8,353 nt of DNA. Source: Bacteroidales bacterium (GTDB lineage: Bacteria; Bacteroidota; Bacteroidia; Bacteroidales; SMBSF39). This document shows, one piece after another, positions 1 through 5,794 of this stretch. Below the pieces are notes generated by a model. It saw only the letters and a list, made by a program, of their open reading frames with translations. It ran no database searches and was not told the DNA's origin. Location: positions 1-8,353 of the forward strand of contig JAIOSH010000302.1 of NCBI GenBank assembly GCA_021107685.1. Direction: 5' to 3'. Made by a program: the position numbers and the translations under genes. Each line of letters starts with the position of its first letter. Position 1 is the first letter of the stretch.

Positions 1-2
1 AT

Positions 3-125
3 CCGCTCTGCGGATTGTGTGAACTTCTTTTTATCTTTTCCAATCGAAAAAAAACAAAACTTAAAGAAGATGCTATAAAAGTAATCAAATTATTATATAC
101 CCCAGCACCTCAAAATATTATTTAG
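3..125 (+). CDS. possible C-terminal end of a protein truncated by the window edge
   Basis: The third forward frame is open from the window edge to a TAG at 123-125, giving about 40 codons that begin PLCGLCELLF and end YTPAPQNII. The composition looks protein-like: a hydrophobic stretch, a C-x-x-C pair (CGLC), then a basic, helix-like Lys/Glu segment. I do not recognise the family. In DNA this AT-rich a 40-codon open stretch can arise by chance, and frame 1 is also open for 25 codons, so support is modest. If real, the gene ends 119 bp before the GH3 gene and runs in the same direction. The sequence left of the window would settle it. Confidence 0.33.
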   Translation, partial: PLCGLCELLFIFSNRKKTKLKEDAIKVIKLLYTPAPQNII

Positions 126-150
126 CCGACACAAACTCCCCAAAATTTAA

Positions 151-185
151 TGTCATACGGAAAATATTAAAGTTTTGATATGACA
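151..185. promoter_or_regulatory. inverted repeat upstream of the GH3 gene (possible operator)
   Basis: TGTCATA at 151-157 is repeated exactly inverted as TATGACA at 179-185, with 21 bases between. A second inner pairing (AAAA 161-164 with TTTT 173-176) could extend it as an interrupted stem. It lies 25 bp before a -7-like box and 59 bp before the GH3 start. This could be a regulator-binding dyad, or the weak terminator of a gene entering from the left. Seven-base arms in AT-rich DNA are weak evidence. Confidence 0.22.
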
Positions 186-210
186 CTATAAAATATACAT
201 AATAATTTTA

Positions 211-218
211 TATTTTTG
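211..218 (+). promoter_or_regulatory. Bacteroidota-type -7 promoter box for the GH3 gene
   Basis: TATTTTTG fits the Bacteroidota primary-sigma -7 consensus TAnnTTTG exactly and ends 26 bp before the ATG at 245, which would give a short leader. No TTG (-33 element) is found 19-23 bp upstream, so only half of the usual promoter is visible. The extended 13-mer TTTTATATTTTTG (206-218) recurs exactly in front of fabH at 4704-4716. Confidence 0.4.
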
Positions 219-244
219 CTGCCAATAAAAATTAAAAAGACAAT

Positions 245-1780
245 ATGCCAATATTAGGTTCCATAATAAAAAAAGTTTATGAGCTAAAAAATATACCTAT
301 TGAAAAGAAAAAACAAATTGCTCCTTATAAAGCCCAGGAAAAAGTTCTGAAAAAATTAATTAAAAAAGCTCAATTTACATCTTTTGGCGAATATTATGAT
401 TTTTCATACATTTTAAGGCAAAAAGATATAATTAAAGCTTTCCAGTCGAAAATACCTGTATATAATTATGATTCCATGTTTCAAAAATGGTGGTATCGTG
501 CATTAAACGGCGAGGCTTATGTATCCTGGCCCGGCAGGGTTAAATATTTTGCATTGACATCAGGAACATCAGAAGCTTCAAGTAAACAAATCCCTGTTAC
601 AGGTGATATGATACGGGCTATAAGAAGAACAAGCATCAGGCAATTGGTTTCAACAACAAAATTCGATTTTCCTTTAGAATTTTATGAAAAAGGGATTCTT
701 ATGATAGGGGGAAGCACTCATCTTCAATATAATGGTACTTATTACGAAGGAGATTTATCAGGGATTTCTGCAGATAATCTTCCTTTTTGGTTTCAACATT
801 TTTATAAACCGGGCAGACGTATTTCAAAAGAACGTGACTGGGCAACTAAATTAGAAGAAATTGTAAGAAAAGCAAAAGATTGGGATATAGGCGTTATTGT
901 TGGTGTACCTGCATGGATACAGGTTATTTTAGAAAAAATCATTAAATATTATAATGTAAGAACCATACATGATATCTGGCCTAATTTGTCAGTTTATGTT
1001 CATAGTGGTGTTTCTCTCGGCCCTTACCTGAAAAGTTTTGAAAAATTATTTGCCCATCCTATAATATATAATGAATCATATCTTGCATCTGAAGGTTATA
1101 TTGCTTATCAAAACAGAATGAATGTCAATGCGATGGAAATGGTTCTGGATAATGGTCTGTTTTATGAATTTGTTCCTTTTAATGATGATAATTTCGACAT
1201 TGACGGTAATATTAAAAGCAATCCCCATATTATAACAATTAATAATATAGAAGAAAACAAAGAATATGCATTATTACTATCCACTTCTTCAGGAGCTTGG
1301 AGATACATGATTGGTGATGTAATTAAATTTACTTCAAAACAATTGAATGAAATTGTTATTACAGGAAGGACAAAACATTTTCTGAGTATTTGTGGAGAAC
1401 ATCTTTCGCTTGATAATATGAACAGAGCTATTGAAATGCTTGAAGATGAATTTAATATTGAAGTCAGGGAATTTGCTGTTGCCGGAATAAAGCACGATAG
1501 AATGTTCGCTCATAAATGGTTCTTAGGCTGTAACGAAAAAATTGATCCTGAAATTGCAAAAAATAAAATTGATGAATACTTAAAAAAATTGAATGATGAC
1601 TACCGCGTCGAACGTATTGAAGCAATAAAGGATATTTTTCTTGAAATACTTCCTGCAAAAATTTTTTCCGATTGGATGAAAAAACGAGGAAAAGAAGGCG
1701 GAGCAAATAAATTCCCGCGTGTTTTAAAAAATGCCCAGTTAAATGAATGGGAAGAACATTTGAAGGAATATAAAACCTAA
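245..1780 (+). CDS. GH3-family acyl-acid amido synthetase-like protein
   Basis: A 511-aa protein of the GH3 family, part of the ANL adenylating superfamily. Plant members activate carboxylic acids such as jasmonate or auxin with ATP and then transfer the acyl group to an amino acid; the substrates of bacterial members are mostly unknown. Visible signatures: the phosphate-binding loop ALTSGTSEASSKQIP (residues 103-117), the adenylate-binding motif YNESYLASEG (275-284), and YMIGDVIKF followed by GRTKHFLSICGEHLS (354-388), the hinge into the C-terminal domain. The length is normal for bacterial members and no signal peptide or membrane segment is seen, so it should be cytoplasmic. The ATG at 245 is chosen because MPILGSIIKK matches the typical start of bacterial homologues and a -7 box lies just upstream. 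It appears monocistronic: the next gene is 433 bp away. Family assignment is firm; the actual reaction is inferred. Confidence 0.93.
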   Translation: MPILGSIIKKVYELKNIPIEKKKQIAPYKAQEKVLKKLIKKAQFTSFGEYYDFSYILRQKDIIKAFQSKIPVYNYDSMFQKWWYRALNGEAYVSWPGRVKYFALTSGTSEASSKQIPVTGDMIRAIRRTSIRQLVSTTKFDFPLEFYEKGILMIGGSTHLQYNGTYYEGDLSGISADNLPFWFQHFYKPGRRISKERDWATKLEEIVRKAKDWDIGVIVGVPAWIQVILEKIIKYYNVRTIHDIWPNLSVYVHSGVSLGPYLKSFEKLFAHPIIYNESYLASEGYIAYQNRMNVNAMEMVLDNGLFYEFVPFNDDNFDIDGNIKSNPHIITINNIEENKEYALLLSTSSGAWRYMIGDVIKFTSKQLNEIVITGRTKHFLSICGEHLSLDNMNRAIEMLEDEFNIEVREFAVAGIKHDRMFAHKWFLGCNEKIDPEIAKNKIDEYLKKLNDDYRVERIEAIKDIFLEILPAKIFSDWMKKRGKEGGANKFPRVLKNAQLNEWEEHLKEYKT

Positions 1781-1784
1781 GGTA

Positions 1785-1798
1785 GCAAACTGCAAACA
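1785..1798. repeat. two tandem heptamers GCAAACT / GCAAACA
   Basis: GCAAACT (1785-1791) is followed directly by GCAAACA (1792-1798), starting five bases after the GH3 stop codon. Two units alone would be unremarkable. They are listed because the same 7-bp period appears in two other, unrelated repeat blocks in the same intergenic region. Confidence 0.45.
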
Positions 1799-1815
1799 AA
1801 TTAATTTAAGAACAC

Positions 1816-1871
1816 CGATTAACGATTTTTGATTTTAGAATTAATGATGAATTATGAGTGATGAATTACTA
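1816..1871. repeat. degenerate heptamer block, eight in-phase units
   Basis: Read in sevens from 1816, the units are CGATTAA, CGATTTT, TGATTTT, AGAATTA, ATGATGA, ATTATGA, GTGATGA, ATTACTA. The first three share nGATTnn. Three of the last four share the nnnATGA ending, with an ATTA-type unit alternating. The 7-bp phase holds across 56 bp while the motif drifts, which looks like an eroded tandem repeat expanded by slippage. Low sequence complexity means some of the similarity may be chance. Confidence 0.45.
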
Positions 1872-1930
1872 AATATAAAGAGGTGCAGGACTAAAGGTAC
1901 AAATAGACAAAACTATACAGCAATTTTAAT

Positions 1931-1988
1931 CCGAGTATTCAGCGATTTTCTAAAACTAATTACCTTTAGAAAATCGCTGAGTATTCGG
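1931..1988 (+). repeat. long inverted repeat: 24-bp stem with 10-nt loop
   Basis: Arms 1931-1954 and 1965-1988 pair along 24 consecutive positions. Twenty-two pairs are Watson-Crick and the other two (G1935 with T1984, T1938 with G1981) are wobble pairs if the plus strand is transcribed. The stem core AGCGATTTTCTAAA (1941-1954) is perfect. The same two positions would be C-A mismatches in a minus-strand RNA, so the structure favours plus-strand transcription. It is not followed by a T-tract, so it is not a standard intrinsic terminator, although it could end or protect the GH3 transcript about 150 nt downstream of its stop. Alternatives are a small palindromic mobile repeat or a structured RNA. 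No target duplication is obvious at its edges. Confidence 0.8.
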
Positions 1989-2054
1989 GACTGAAATAAA
2001 AATTTGTTAGAAAAACATAGTTTATAATGCGAATCAAGGGTTAAAAATGATTGA

Positions 2055-2132
2055 TGATTATTACTTGGCACTGGGTTCTTGGCACTGAGTTCTGTGCAAT
2101 AAAGTACCGAGTACCAAGTACCTGATTATTAC
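2055..2132. repeat. heptamer array in both orientations, flanked by 10-bp direct repeats
   Basis: On the left are CTTGGCACTGGGTT (2064-2077) and CTTGGCACTGAGTT (2078-2091), two 14-bp units differing at one base, each made of two GGYnCT-like heptamers. On the right are three tandem heptamers, AGTACCG, AGTACCA and AGTACCT (2103-2123), which are the same GGTACT motif on the other strand. Positions 2062-2080 pair with 2102-2120 at 16 of 19 positions, and GCAC/GTGC (2082-2085, 2094-2097) can pair inside the loop, so the array folds into a hairpin. The exact 10-mer TGATTATTAC occurs at both edges (2055-2064 and 2123-2132), like a target-site duplication or a slippage boundary. No protein is encoded. 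Confidence 0.7.
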
Positions 2133-2190
2133 ATGTAAAAAATATATTAATTTCAACTCCTGATTCAAATTTATAAGATAATAATATTGA

Positions 2191-2202
2191 TTAATATATT
2201 AA
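2191..2202. promoter_or_regulatory. 12-bp AT palindrome in front of the LysE-type gene
   Basis: TTAATATATTAA is perfectly self-complementary and ends 11 bp before the ATG at 2214. Its core AATATATTAA occurs a second time at 2141-2150. A pair of identical sites just upstream of an exporter gene could be an operator, but the sequence is pure A/T and may be chance. No TAnnTTTG box is seen in this leader. Confidence 0.18.
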
Positions 2203-2213
2203 CAAATTGAACA

Positions 2214-2873
2214 ATGAGTCCATATTTAAAAGGTGTGATAGTAGGATTAGCTTTTGCTGTTCTTCTTGGACCTGCATTATTTGCACTTATCCAGACAAGC
2301 ATACACAGAGGATTTAAATCAGGCTTGTTTTTTGCAATTGGAATTTTTATTAGTGATCTAACAGCAATAATTCTTTGTTACTTAGGAGCCTCCCAAATAT
2401 TAGGAAGCGACCCAAGAGAAAATTTCCTGTTTGGAATTATTGGTGGTATTATTCTAATTATATTCGGAACTGTTACATATACACGTAAAGTTTATGATAA
2501 AAGTAAAGAAAATAATGATAAGGAAATAAAAACAAATACTCCTAAGCTCTATATTTATGTTCTAAAAGGGTTCTTTCTTAATATTGCCAACCCGGGGATG
2601 TGGTTCATCTGGGTAACAGTTATTGTTTCAATAGGTTCAAATTATGGAATAAATACCAAATCCATTTTTGCTTTTTTATTCGGTATATTGTCAACTATAC
2701 TGGGAACAGACATATTAAAATGTTTTATTGCCAATAAGTTAAAGCAATCCCTCAAACCTACAGTAATGTTATGGATGAACAGAATAGTTGGTATTTTATT
2801 AATTGCCTTTGGTGCTTATTTAATTATCAATGTTCTGGTTGATCTGGAAAGTATGATACCGTTTTATTCTTAA
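2214..2873 (+). CDS. LysE/RhtB-family amino-acid export protein
   Basis: A 219-aa inner-membrane protein of the LysE superfamily, whose characterised members export basic or neutral amino acids or related small amines using the proton motive force. About six hydrophobic segments are visible, near residues 5-27, 37-60, 71-90, 116-140, 150-172 and 187-208. A charged Lys/Asp/Asn-rich loop (92-112) lies between the third and fourth, as is usual. The family signature GPALFALIQTSIHRGFKSG spans residues 19-37, and the NPGMWFIWV motif at 126-134 opens the second half. The length is normal. The ATG at 2214 starts directly at the first membrane segment. The gene stands alone on its strand and converges with recJ, one base separating the stop codons. 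The substrate cannot be read from the sequence; the GH3 enzyme upstream invites, but does not establish, a link to amino-acid conjugates. Confidence 0.9.
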   Translation: MSPYLKGVIVGLAFAVLLGPALFALIQTSIHRGFKSGLFFAIGIFISDLTAIILCYLGASQILGSDPRENFLFGIIGGIILIIFGTVTYTRKVYDKSKENNDKEIKTNTPKLYIYVLKGFFLNIANPGMWFIWVTVIVSIGSNYGINTKSIFAFLFGILSTILGTDILKCFIANKLKQSLKPTVMLWMNRIVGILLIAFGAYLIINVLVDLESMIPFYS

Positions 2874-2885
2874 ATCAATAAGAAT
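2866..2885. terminator. small hairpin over the convergent stop codons
   Basis: ATTCTTA (2866-2872) pairs with TAAGAAT (2879-2885) around a 6-nt loop, overlapping the LysE-type gene's stop (2871-2873) and spanning the recJ stop (2875-2877). Its placement would suit a bidirectional terminator for the two converging genes. However, the stem is short and A/T-rich and neither strand shows a T-tract after it, so function is doubtful. Confidence 0.22.
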
Positions 2886-4638
2886 GCTGGACAGGTTTAA
2901 TATCTTTAATATTTAACTGAAGAGTTACTTGCCCGTTCCATTCATTTTCTTCAACATGGTAGCAGATATTAAAAGGCTTGTTTTGATCAATATAAGCTAA
3001 ATGTTCAGCTTGCTGAAAAGCTATAGCGGGTAAAGGAAAGCCGGAGATTTCCAGATGTACTACATTTAATTTAAGATGATTTTTACCGACTTTGCGTGCA
3101 TTGCCTGTATCAATAACTCTTTCTGTTTCAAAAACAGGCGACATATTGCCCGGTCCAAAAGGTGCAAATTGTTTTAAAATCCGGTTAAATTTTTTATTAA
3201 TATGATTTAAACATAGTTTAGCATCAATTTCAACTTCAGGAGTCAATGAATTATCCGTTATTGTTGAAGAAACAATTTTTTCAAAACACTGACAAAAAGC
3301 TTGAAAATTTTCCTTTTTTAATGATAATCCGGCAGCATATTTATGACCTCCAAAATGTTCAAGCAAGTCACTACATTCATCAATAGCATTATAAATATCA
3401 AAATCTTTTACTGAACGGGCTGAGCCTGTTATAGAACCATTGGATTCAGTAAATACTATTGTAGGACGATAATAAGATTCAACCAATCGGGAAGCAACGA
3501 TTCCTATAATACCTATATGCCATTGCGGATCATAAACAATAGTGGTTTTATTTTGCAATAATATTTTATTTTCTTCGATCATCTCAAGTGCCTGCTGTGT
3601 AGTCTGTGTATCCAGATTTCTTCGTTCGGTATTGATCTTATTTATTTGTTCAGCTAAATTTTGAGCATAATCAATATTTTCAGAAATAAGCAACTTTACT
3701 GAATTATTAGCGCTTTCTATTCTTCCTGCTGCATTGATTCTGGGTCCTACAAGAAAAACAATATCGCTTATTGTTAATTCTTTATTAAATATATAATTTG
3801 AATTTTCTAATTCTTTATTCTTTTTTCTTATTAACTTACTGTACTTTAAAATAGCTTCAAATCCCGGACGAGGATTAGTATTAATAAGTTTTAATCCATG
3901 ATACGCAAGTATTCGATTTTCACCGGTTATTTCAACAATATCAGAAGCAATGCTAACTACAACAAGGTCAAGATATTTATTTAATTTATTAAAAGGAATA
4001 TTGTTTTTTTGAGAATATCCCTGAATTAATTTAAACCCAACACCACAACCGGATAATTCATTATAAGGATATTTGCAATCTGCTCTTTTAGGATCTAAAA
4101 CAGCACAGGCATCAGGAAGTATATCGCCTGGGCGATGATGGTCGCATATAATAAAATCTATATTTTTGGTTTTTGCATAAGCTATTTTTTCAACTGCCTT
4201 TATTCCACAATCAAGTACAATAATTAGTGAAAAATTATTTTGAGAGGCAAAGTCAATACTTTTGATAGAAATTCCATAACCTTCAGTATATCTATCAGGA
4301 ATATAAAAATCAATATTATTATAAATTGTTTTTAAAAAAGTATAAACCAATGCAACCGCAGTAGTACCATCAACATCATAATCACCATACACCAATATTT
4401 TTTCATTATTTTTAATCGCGGATTCTGCTCTGCTTATCGCCTTATCCATATCCTTCATCAGAAACGGATCATGAAGTTCATCAAGCTTAGGCCTGAAAAA
4501 AAATTTAGCTTCATCATAATTAGTAATTCCCCGTTGAATCAATAAATTAGCCAAATTGCAATCAATATTCAACAATTTAGCTAACTGCTCAACGGTTTCC
4601 CTGTTACCTTGTTCTTTAACAACCCACGATTTTTCCAT
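2875..4638 (-). CDS. recJ: single-stranded-DNA-specific exonuclease RecJ
   Basis: A 587-aa 5'-to-3' single-strand DNA exonuclease used in recombinational repair, mismatch repair and restart of stalled forks; it acts in the cytoplasm with two metal ions. The DHH phosphoesterase domain is complete: VYGDYDVDGTTA (residues 83-94), DCGI (143-146), the name-giving DHH in ICDHHRPG (164-171), and VSIASDIVEITGENR (228-242). GPRINAAGRI (298-307) follows. The DHHA1 domain carries QWHIGIIGIVASRL (372-385), GSARS (405-409) and GGHKYAAG (430-437). The C-terminal OB-fold region has FAPFGPGN (491-498). Length and motif order are those of a normal, intact RecJ. The start at 4638 (MEKSWVVKEQ) gives the usual N-terminus. 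It is divergent from fabH and converges with the LysE-type gene, so it is probably transcribed alone. Confidence 0.97.
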   Translation of the reverse strand: MEKSWVVKEQGNRETVEQLAKLLNIDCNLANLLIQRGITNYDEAKFFFRPKLDELHDPFLMKDMDKAISRAESAIKNNEKILVYGDYDVDGTTAVALVYTFLKTIYNNIDFYIPDRYTEGYGISIKSIDFASQNNFSLIIVLDCGIKAVEKIAYAKTKNIDFIICDHHRPGDILPDACAVLDPKRADCKYPYNELSGCGVGFKLIQGYSQKNNIPFNKLNKYLDLVVVSIASDIVEITGENRILAYHGLKLINTNPRPGFEAILKYSKLIRKKNKELENSNYIFNKELTISDIVFLVGPRINAAGRIESANNSVKLLISENIDYAQNLAEQINKINTERRNLDTQTTQQALEMIEENKILLQNKTTIVYDPQWHIGIIGIVASRLVESYYRPTIVFTESNGSITGSARSVKDFDIYNAIDECSDLLEHFGGHKYAAGLSLKKENFQAFCQCFEKIVSSTITDNSLTPEVEIDAKLCLNHINKKFNRILKQFAPFGPGNMSPVFETERVIDTGNARKVGKNHLKLNVVHLEISGFPLPAIAFQQAEHLAYIDQNKPFNICYHVEENEWNGQVTLQLNIKDIKPVQHSY

Positions 4639-4649
4639 AAAAAAATATA

Positions 4650-4679
4650 AAAGTGTAAAAGTAATAAAAATGATGTCAA
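4650..4679 (-). promoter_or_regulatory. candidate recJ promoter
   Basis: On the minus strand, TTGACA (plus positions 4674-4679) carries a -33 TTG element at 4677-4679. After a 19-bp spacer, the spacing expected for Bacteroidota promoters, comes TACACTTT (4650-4657), which matches the TAnnTTTG -7 box except at two positions. The box lies 11 bp before the recJ ATG. The -33 half is good and the -7 half is weak. Confidence 0.3.
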
Positions 4680-4708
4680 CTAAAAATAAAATATAAATAG
4701 TTTTTTTA

Positions 4709-4716
4709 TATTTTTG
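4709..4716 (+). promoter_or_regulatory. first -7-type promoter box before fabH
   Basis: TATTTTTG matches TAnnTTTG and sits inside TTTTATATTTTTG (4704-4716), which is identical to the sequence around the GH3 -7 box. It ends 48 bp before the fabH ATG. No TTG is present at the -33 distance. A second, identical box follows 15 bp downstream, so the true start point is ambiguous. Confidence 0.35.
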
Positions 4717-4723
4717 AAAAATT

Positions 4724-4731
4724 TATTTTTG
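4724..4731 (+). promoter_or_regulatory. second -7-type promoter box before fabH
   Basis: TATTTTTG recurs here and ends 33 bp before the fabH ATG, giving a leader length like that proposed for the GH3 gene. A TTG is again missing at the right distance; the TTG at 4714-4716 is too close. The two boxes could be alternative start points or one could be fortuitous. Confidence 0.38.
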
Positions 4732-4764
4732 TAATCTTTAATTATACAAAATATTTTATTTGAA

Positions 4765-5760
4765 ATGAGAAAATTAAAAGCCGCAATATCATCAATAAAT
4801 GCTTATGCGCCTGATTATATCCTTACAAATCAGGAATTGGAAACTATGGTAGATACATCCGATGAATGGATTACAACACGTACAGGCATAAAAGAAAGGC
4901 ATATTTTAAAAGGAAATGGTTTAGGAACATCATATTTGGGAGTCAAAGCAGTTAATGGTTTATTAAAAAAATCAGGTACATCGCCTGATGAAATTGATTT
5001 ATTAATTTGTGCAACTGTAACTCCTGATATGCAATTCCCTGCTACAGCAAATATAATATGCGATAAAACAGGTATTAAAAATGCTTTTAGCTTTGATTTA
5101 AATGCAGCTTGTTCAGGTTTTATTTATTCACTTATTACAGCATCAAAATATATTGAATCGGGGGTTTATAAAAAAATTATTGTTGTTGGTGCCGATAAAA
5201 TGTCTTCAATCGTTAACTATACAGATCGTCAAACTTGCGTAATTTTTGGAGATGCCGGAGGTGCAGTATTATTGGAACCTACATACGAAGATGTTGGATT
5301 TATTGATTATATTCTTAGGTCTGACGGATCAGGAAGAGTACATTTACATCAAAAAGCAGGTGGTTCTGTTAAGCCTGCTTCTCACGAATCTGTTGATGAA
5401 AAACAACATTTTGTTTATCAGGAAGGTCAGGCGGTATTTAAATTTGCTGTTACTAATATGGCTGATATATCAGTTGAAATAATGAATAGAAATAATATGA
5501 AATCTGAAGATATTGCCTGGTTAGTTCCTCATCAGGCTAATTTAAGAATTATTGAAGCTACTGCGAGAAGAATGGGATTAGAAAAAGATAAGGTTATGAT
5601 TAACATTCAAAAATATGGTAACACCACAAATGGAACCATCCCCCTTTTGTTATGGGAATGGGAAAACCAGCTTAAAAAAGGCGATAATCTTATAGTTTCT
5701 GCATTTGGCGGGGGTTTCACATGGGGGACAATATATGTAAAATGGGCTTATGATTCTTAA
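4765..5760 (+). CDS. fabH: beta-ketoacyl-ACP synthase III (FabH)
   Basis: A 331-aa condensing enzyme that joins an acyl-CoA primer to malonyl-ACP, the first step of type II fatty-acid synthesis. The catalytic triad is complete: Cys116 in NAACSGF, His256 in VPHQAN and Asn286 in YGNTTNGTIP. The N-terminal DTSDEWITTRTGIKERH (residues 30-46) and the C-terminal SAFGGGFTWG (312-321) are classic FabH features. The protein is full length and cytoplasmic. A start at 4765 (MRKLKAAISS) fits the family. It lacks the rpmF and plsX neighbours often found with fabH. Divergent from recJ, it is followed after 34 bp by the M14 peptidase gene, which may share its transcript. Whether it prefers straight or branched primers cannot be told. 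Some genomes carry several FabH copies, so this need not be the only one. Confidence 0.96.
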   Translation: MRKLKAAISSINAYAPDYILTNQELETMVDTSDEWITTRTGIKERHILKGNGLGTSYLGVKAVNGLLKKSGTSPDEIDLLICATVTPDMQFPATANIICDKTGIKNAFSFDLNAACSGFIYSLITASKYIESGVYKKIIVVGADKMSSIVNYTDRQTCVIFGDAGGAVLLEPTYEDVGFIDYILRSDGSGRVHLHQKAGGSVKPASHESVDEKQHFVYQEGQAVFKFAVTNMADISVEIMNRNNMKSEDIAWLVPHQANLRIIEATARRMGLEKDKVMINIQKYGNTTNGTIPLLLWEWENQLKKGDNLIVSAFGGGFTWGTIYVKWAYDS

Positions 5761-5794
5761 AGTTTGCACTGTTTTATTTTATTATAAAAAAATA

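Larger units (their letters stand above)
1781..2213. other. 433-bp repeat-rich intergenic region between the GH3 gene and the LysE-type gene
   Basis: There is no coding sequence here on either strand that I can support. The region holds, in order, a pair of heptamers (1785-1798), an eight-unit degenerate 7-bp block (1816-1871), a long hairpin (1931-1988), a GGYACT-type heptamer array folded on itself (2064-2123) and an AT-rich leader before the LysE-type gene. I see no tRNA, no inverted-repeat-bounded insertion sequence and no transposase fragment. The density of repeats contrasts with the other intergenic spaces in the window, which are short and simple. Confidence 0.7.

Noticed and set aside
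1..15. Hairpin ATCCGC-TCT-GCGGAT at the window edge, with T-rich sequence from about position 26, as a terminator
   Set aside because: The stem is only 6 bp, the T-run is about ten bases away, and the stretch is better read as part of a possible gene end in frame 3.
1464..1799. 111-codon open frame on the minus strand
   Set aside because: It lies almost wholly inside the well-supported GH3 gene on the other strand and its translation resembles no protein family.
2055..2132. CRISPR array
   Set aside because: The repeats are 7-14 bp, directly adjacent without spacers, partly inverted, and no cas genes are present.
5246..5482. 78-codon open frame on the plus strand inside fabH
   Set aside because: It is a different frame within intact fabH, with low-complexity Leu/Ile-rich translation; a shadow of the real gene.
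5750..5794. Upstream ATG at 5750 as the M14 gene start
   Set aside because: It overlaps the end of fabH and places 15 residues before an otherwise perfect signal peptide that begins at 5795.
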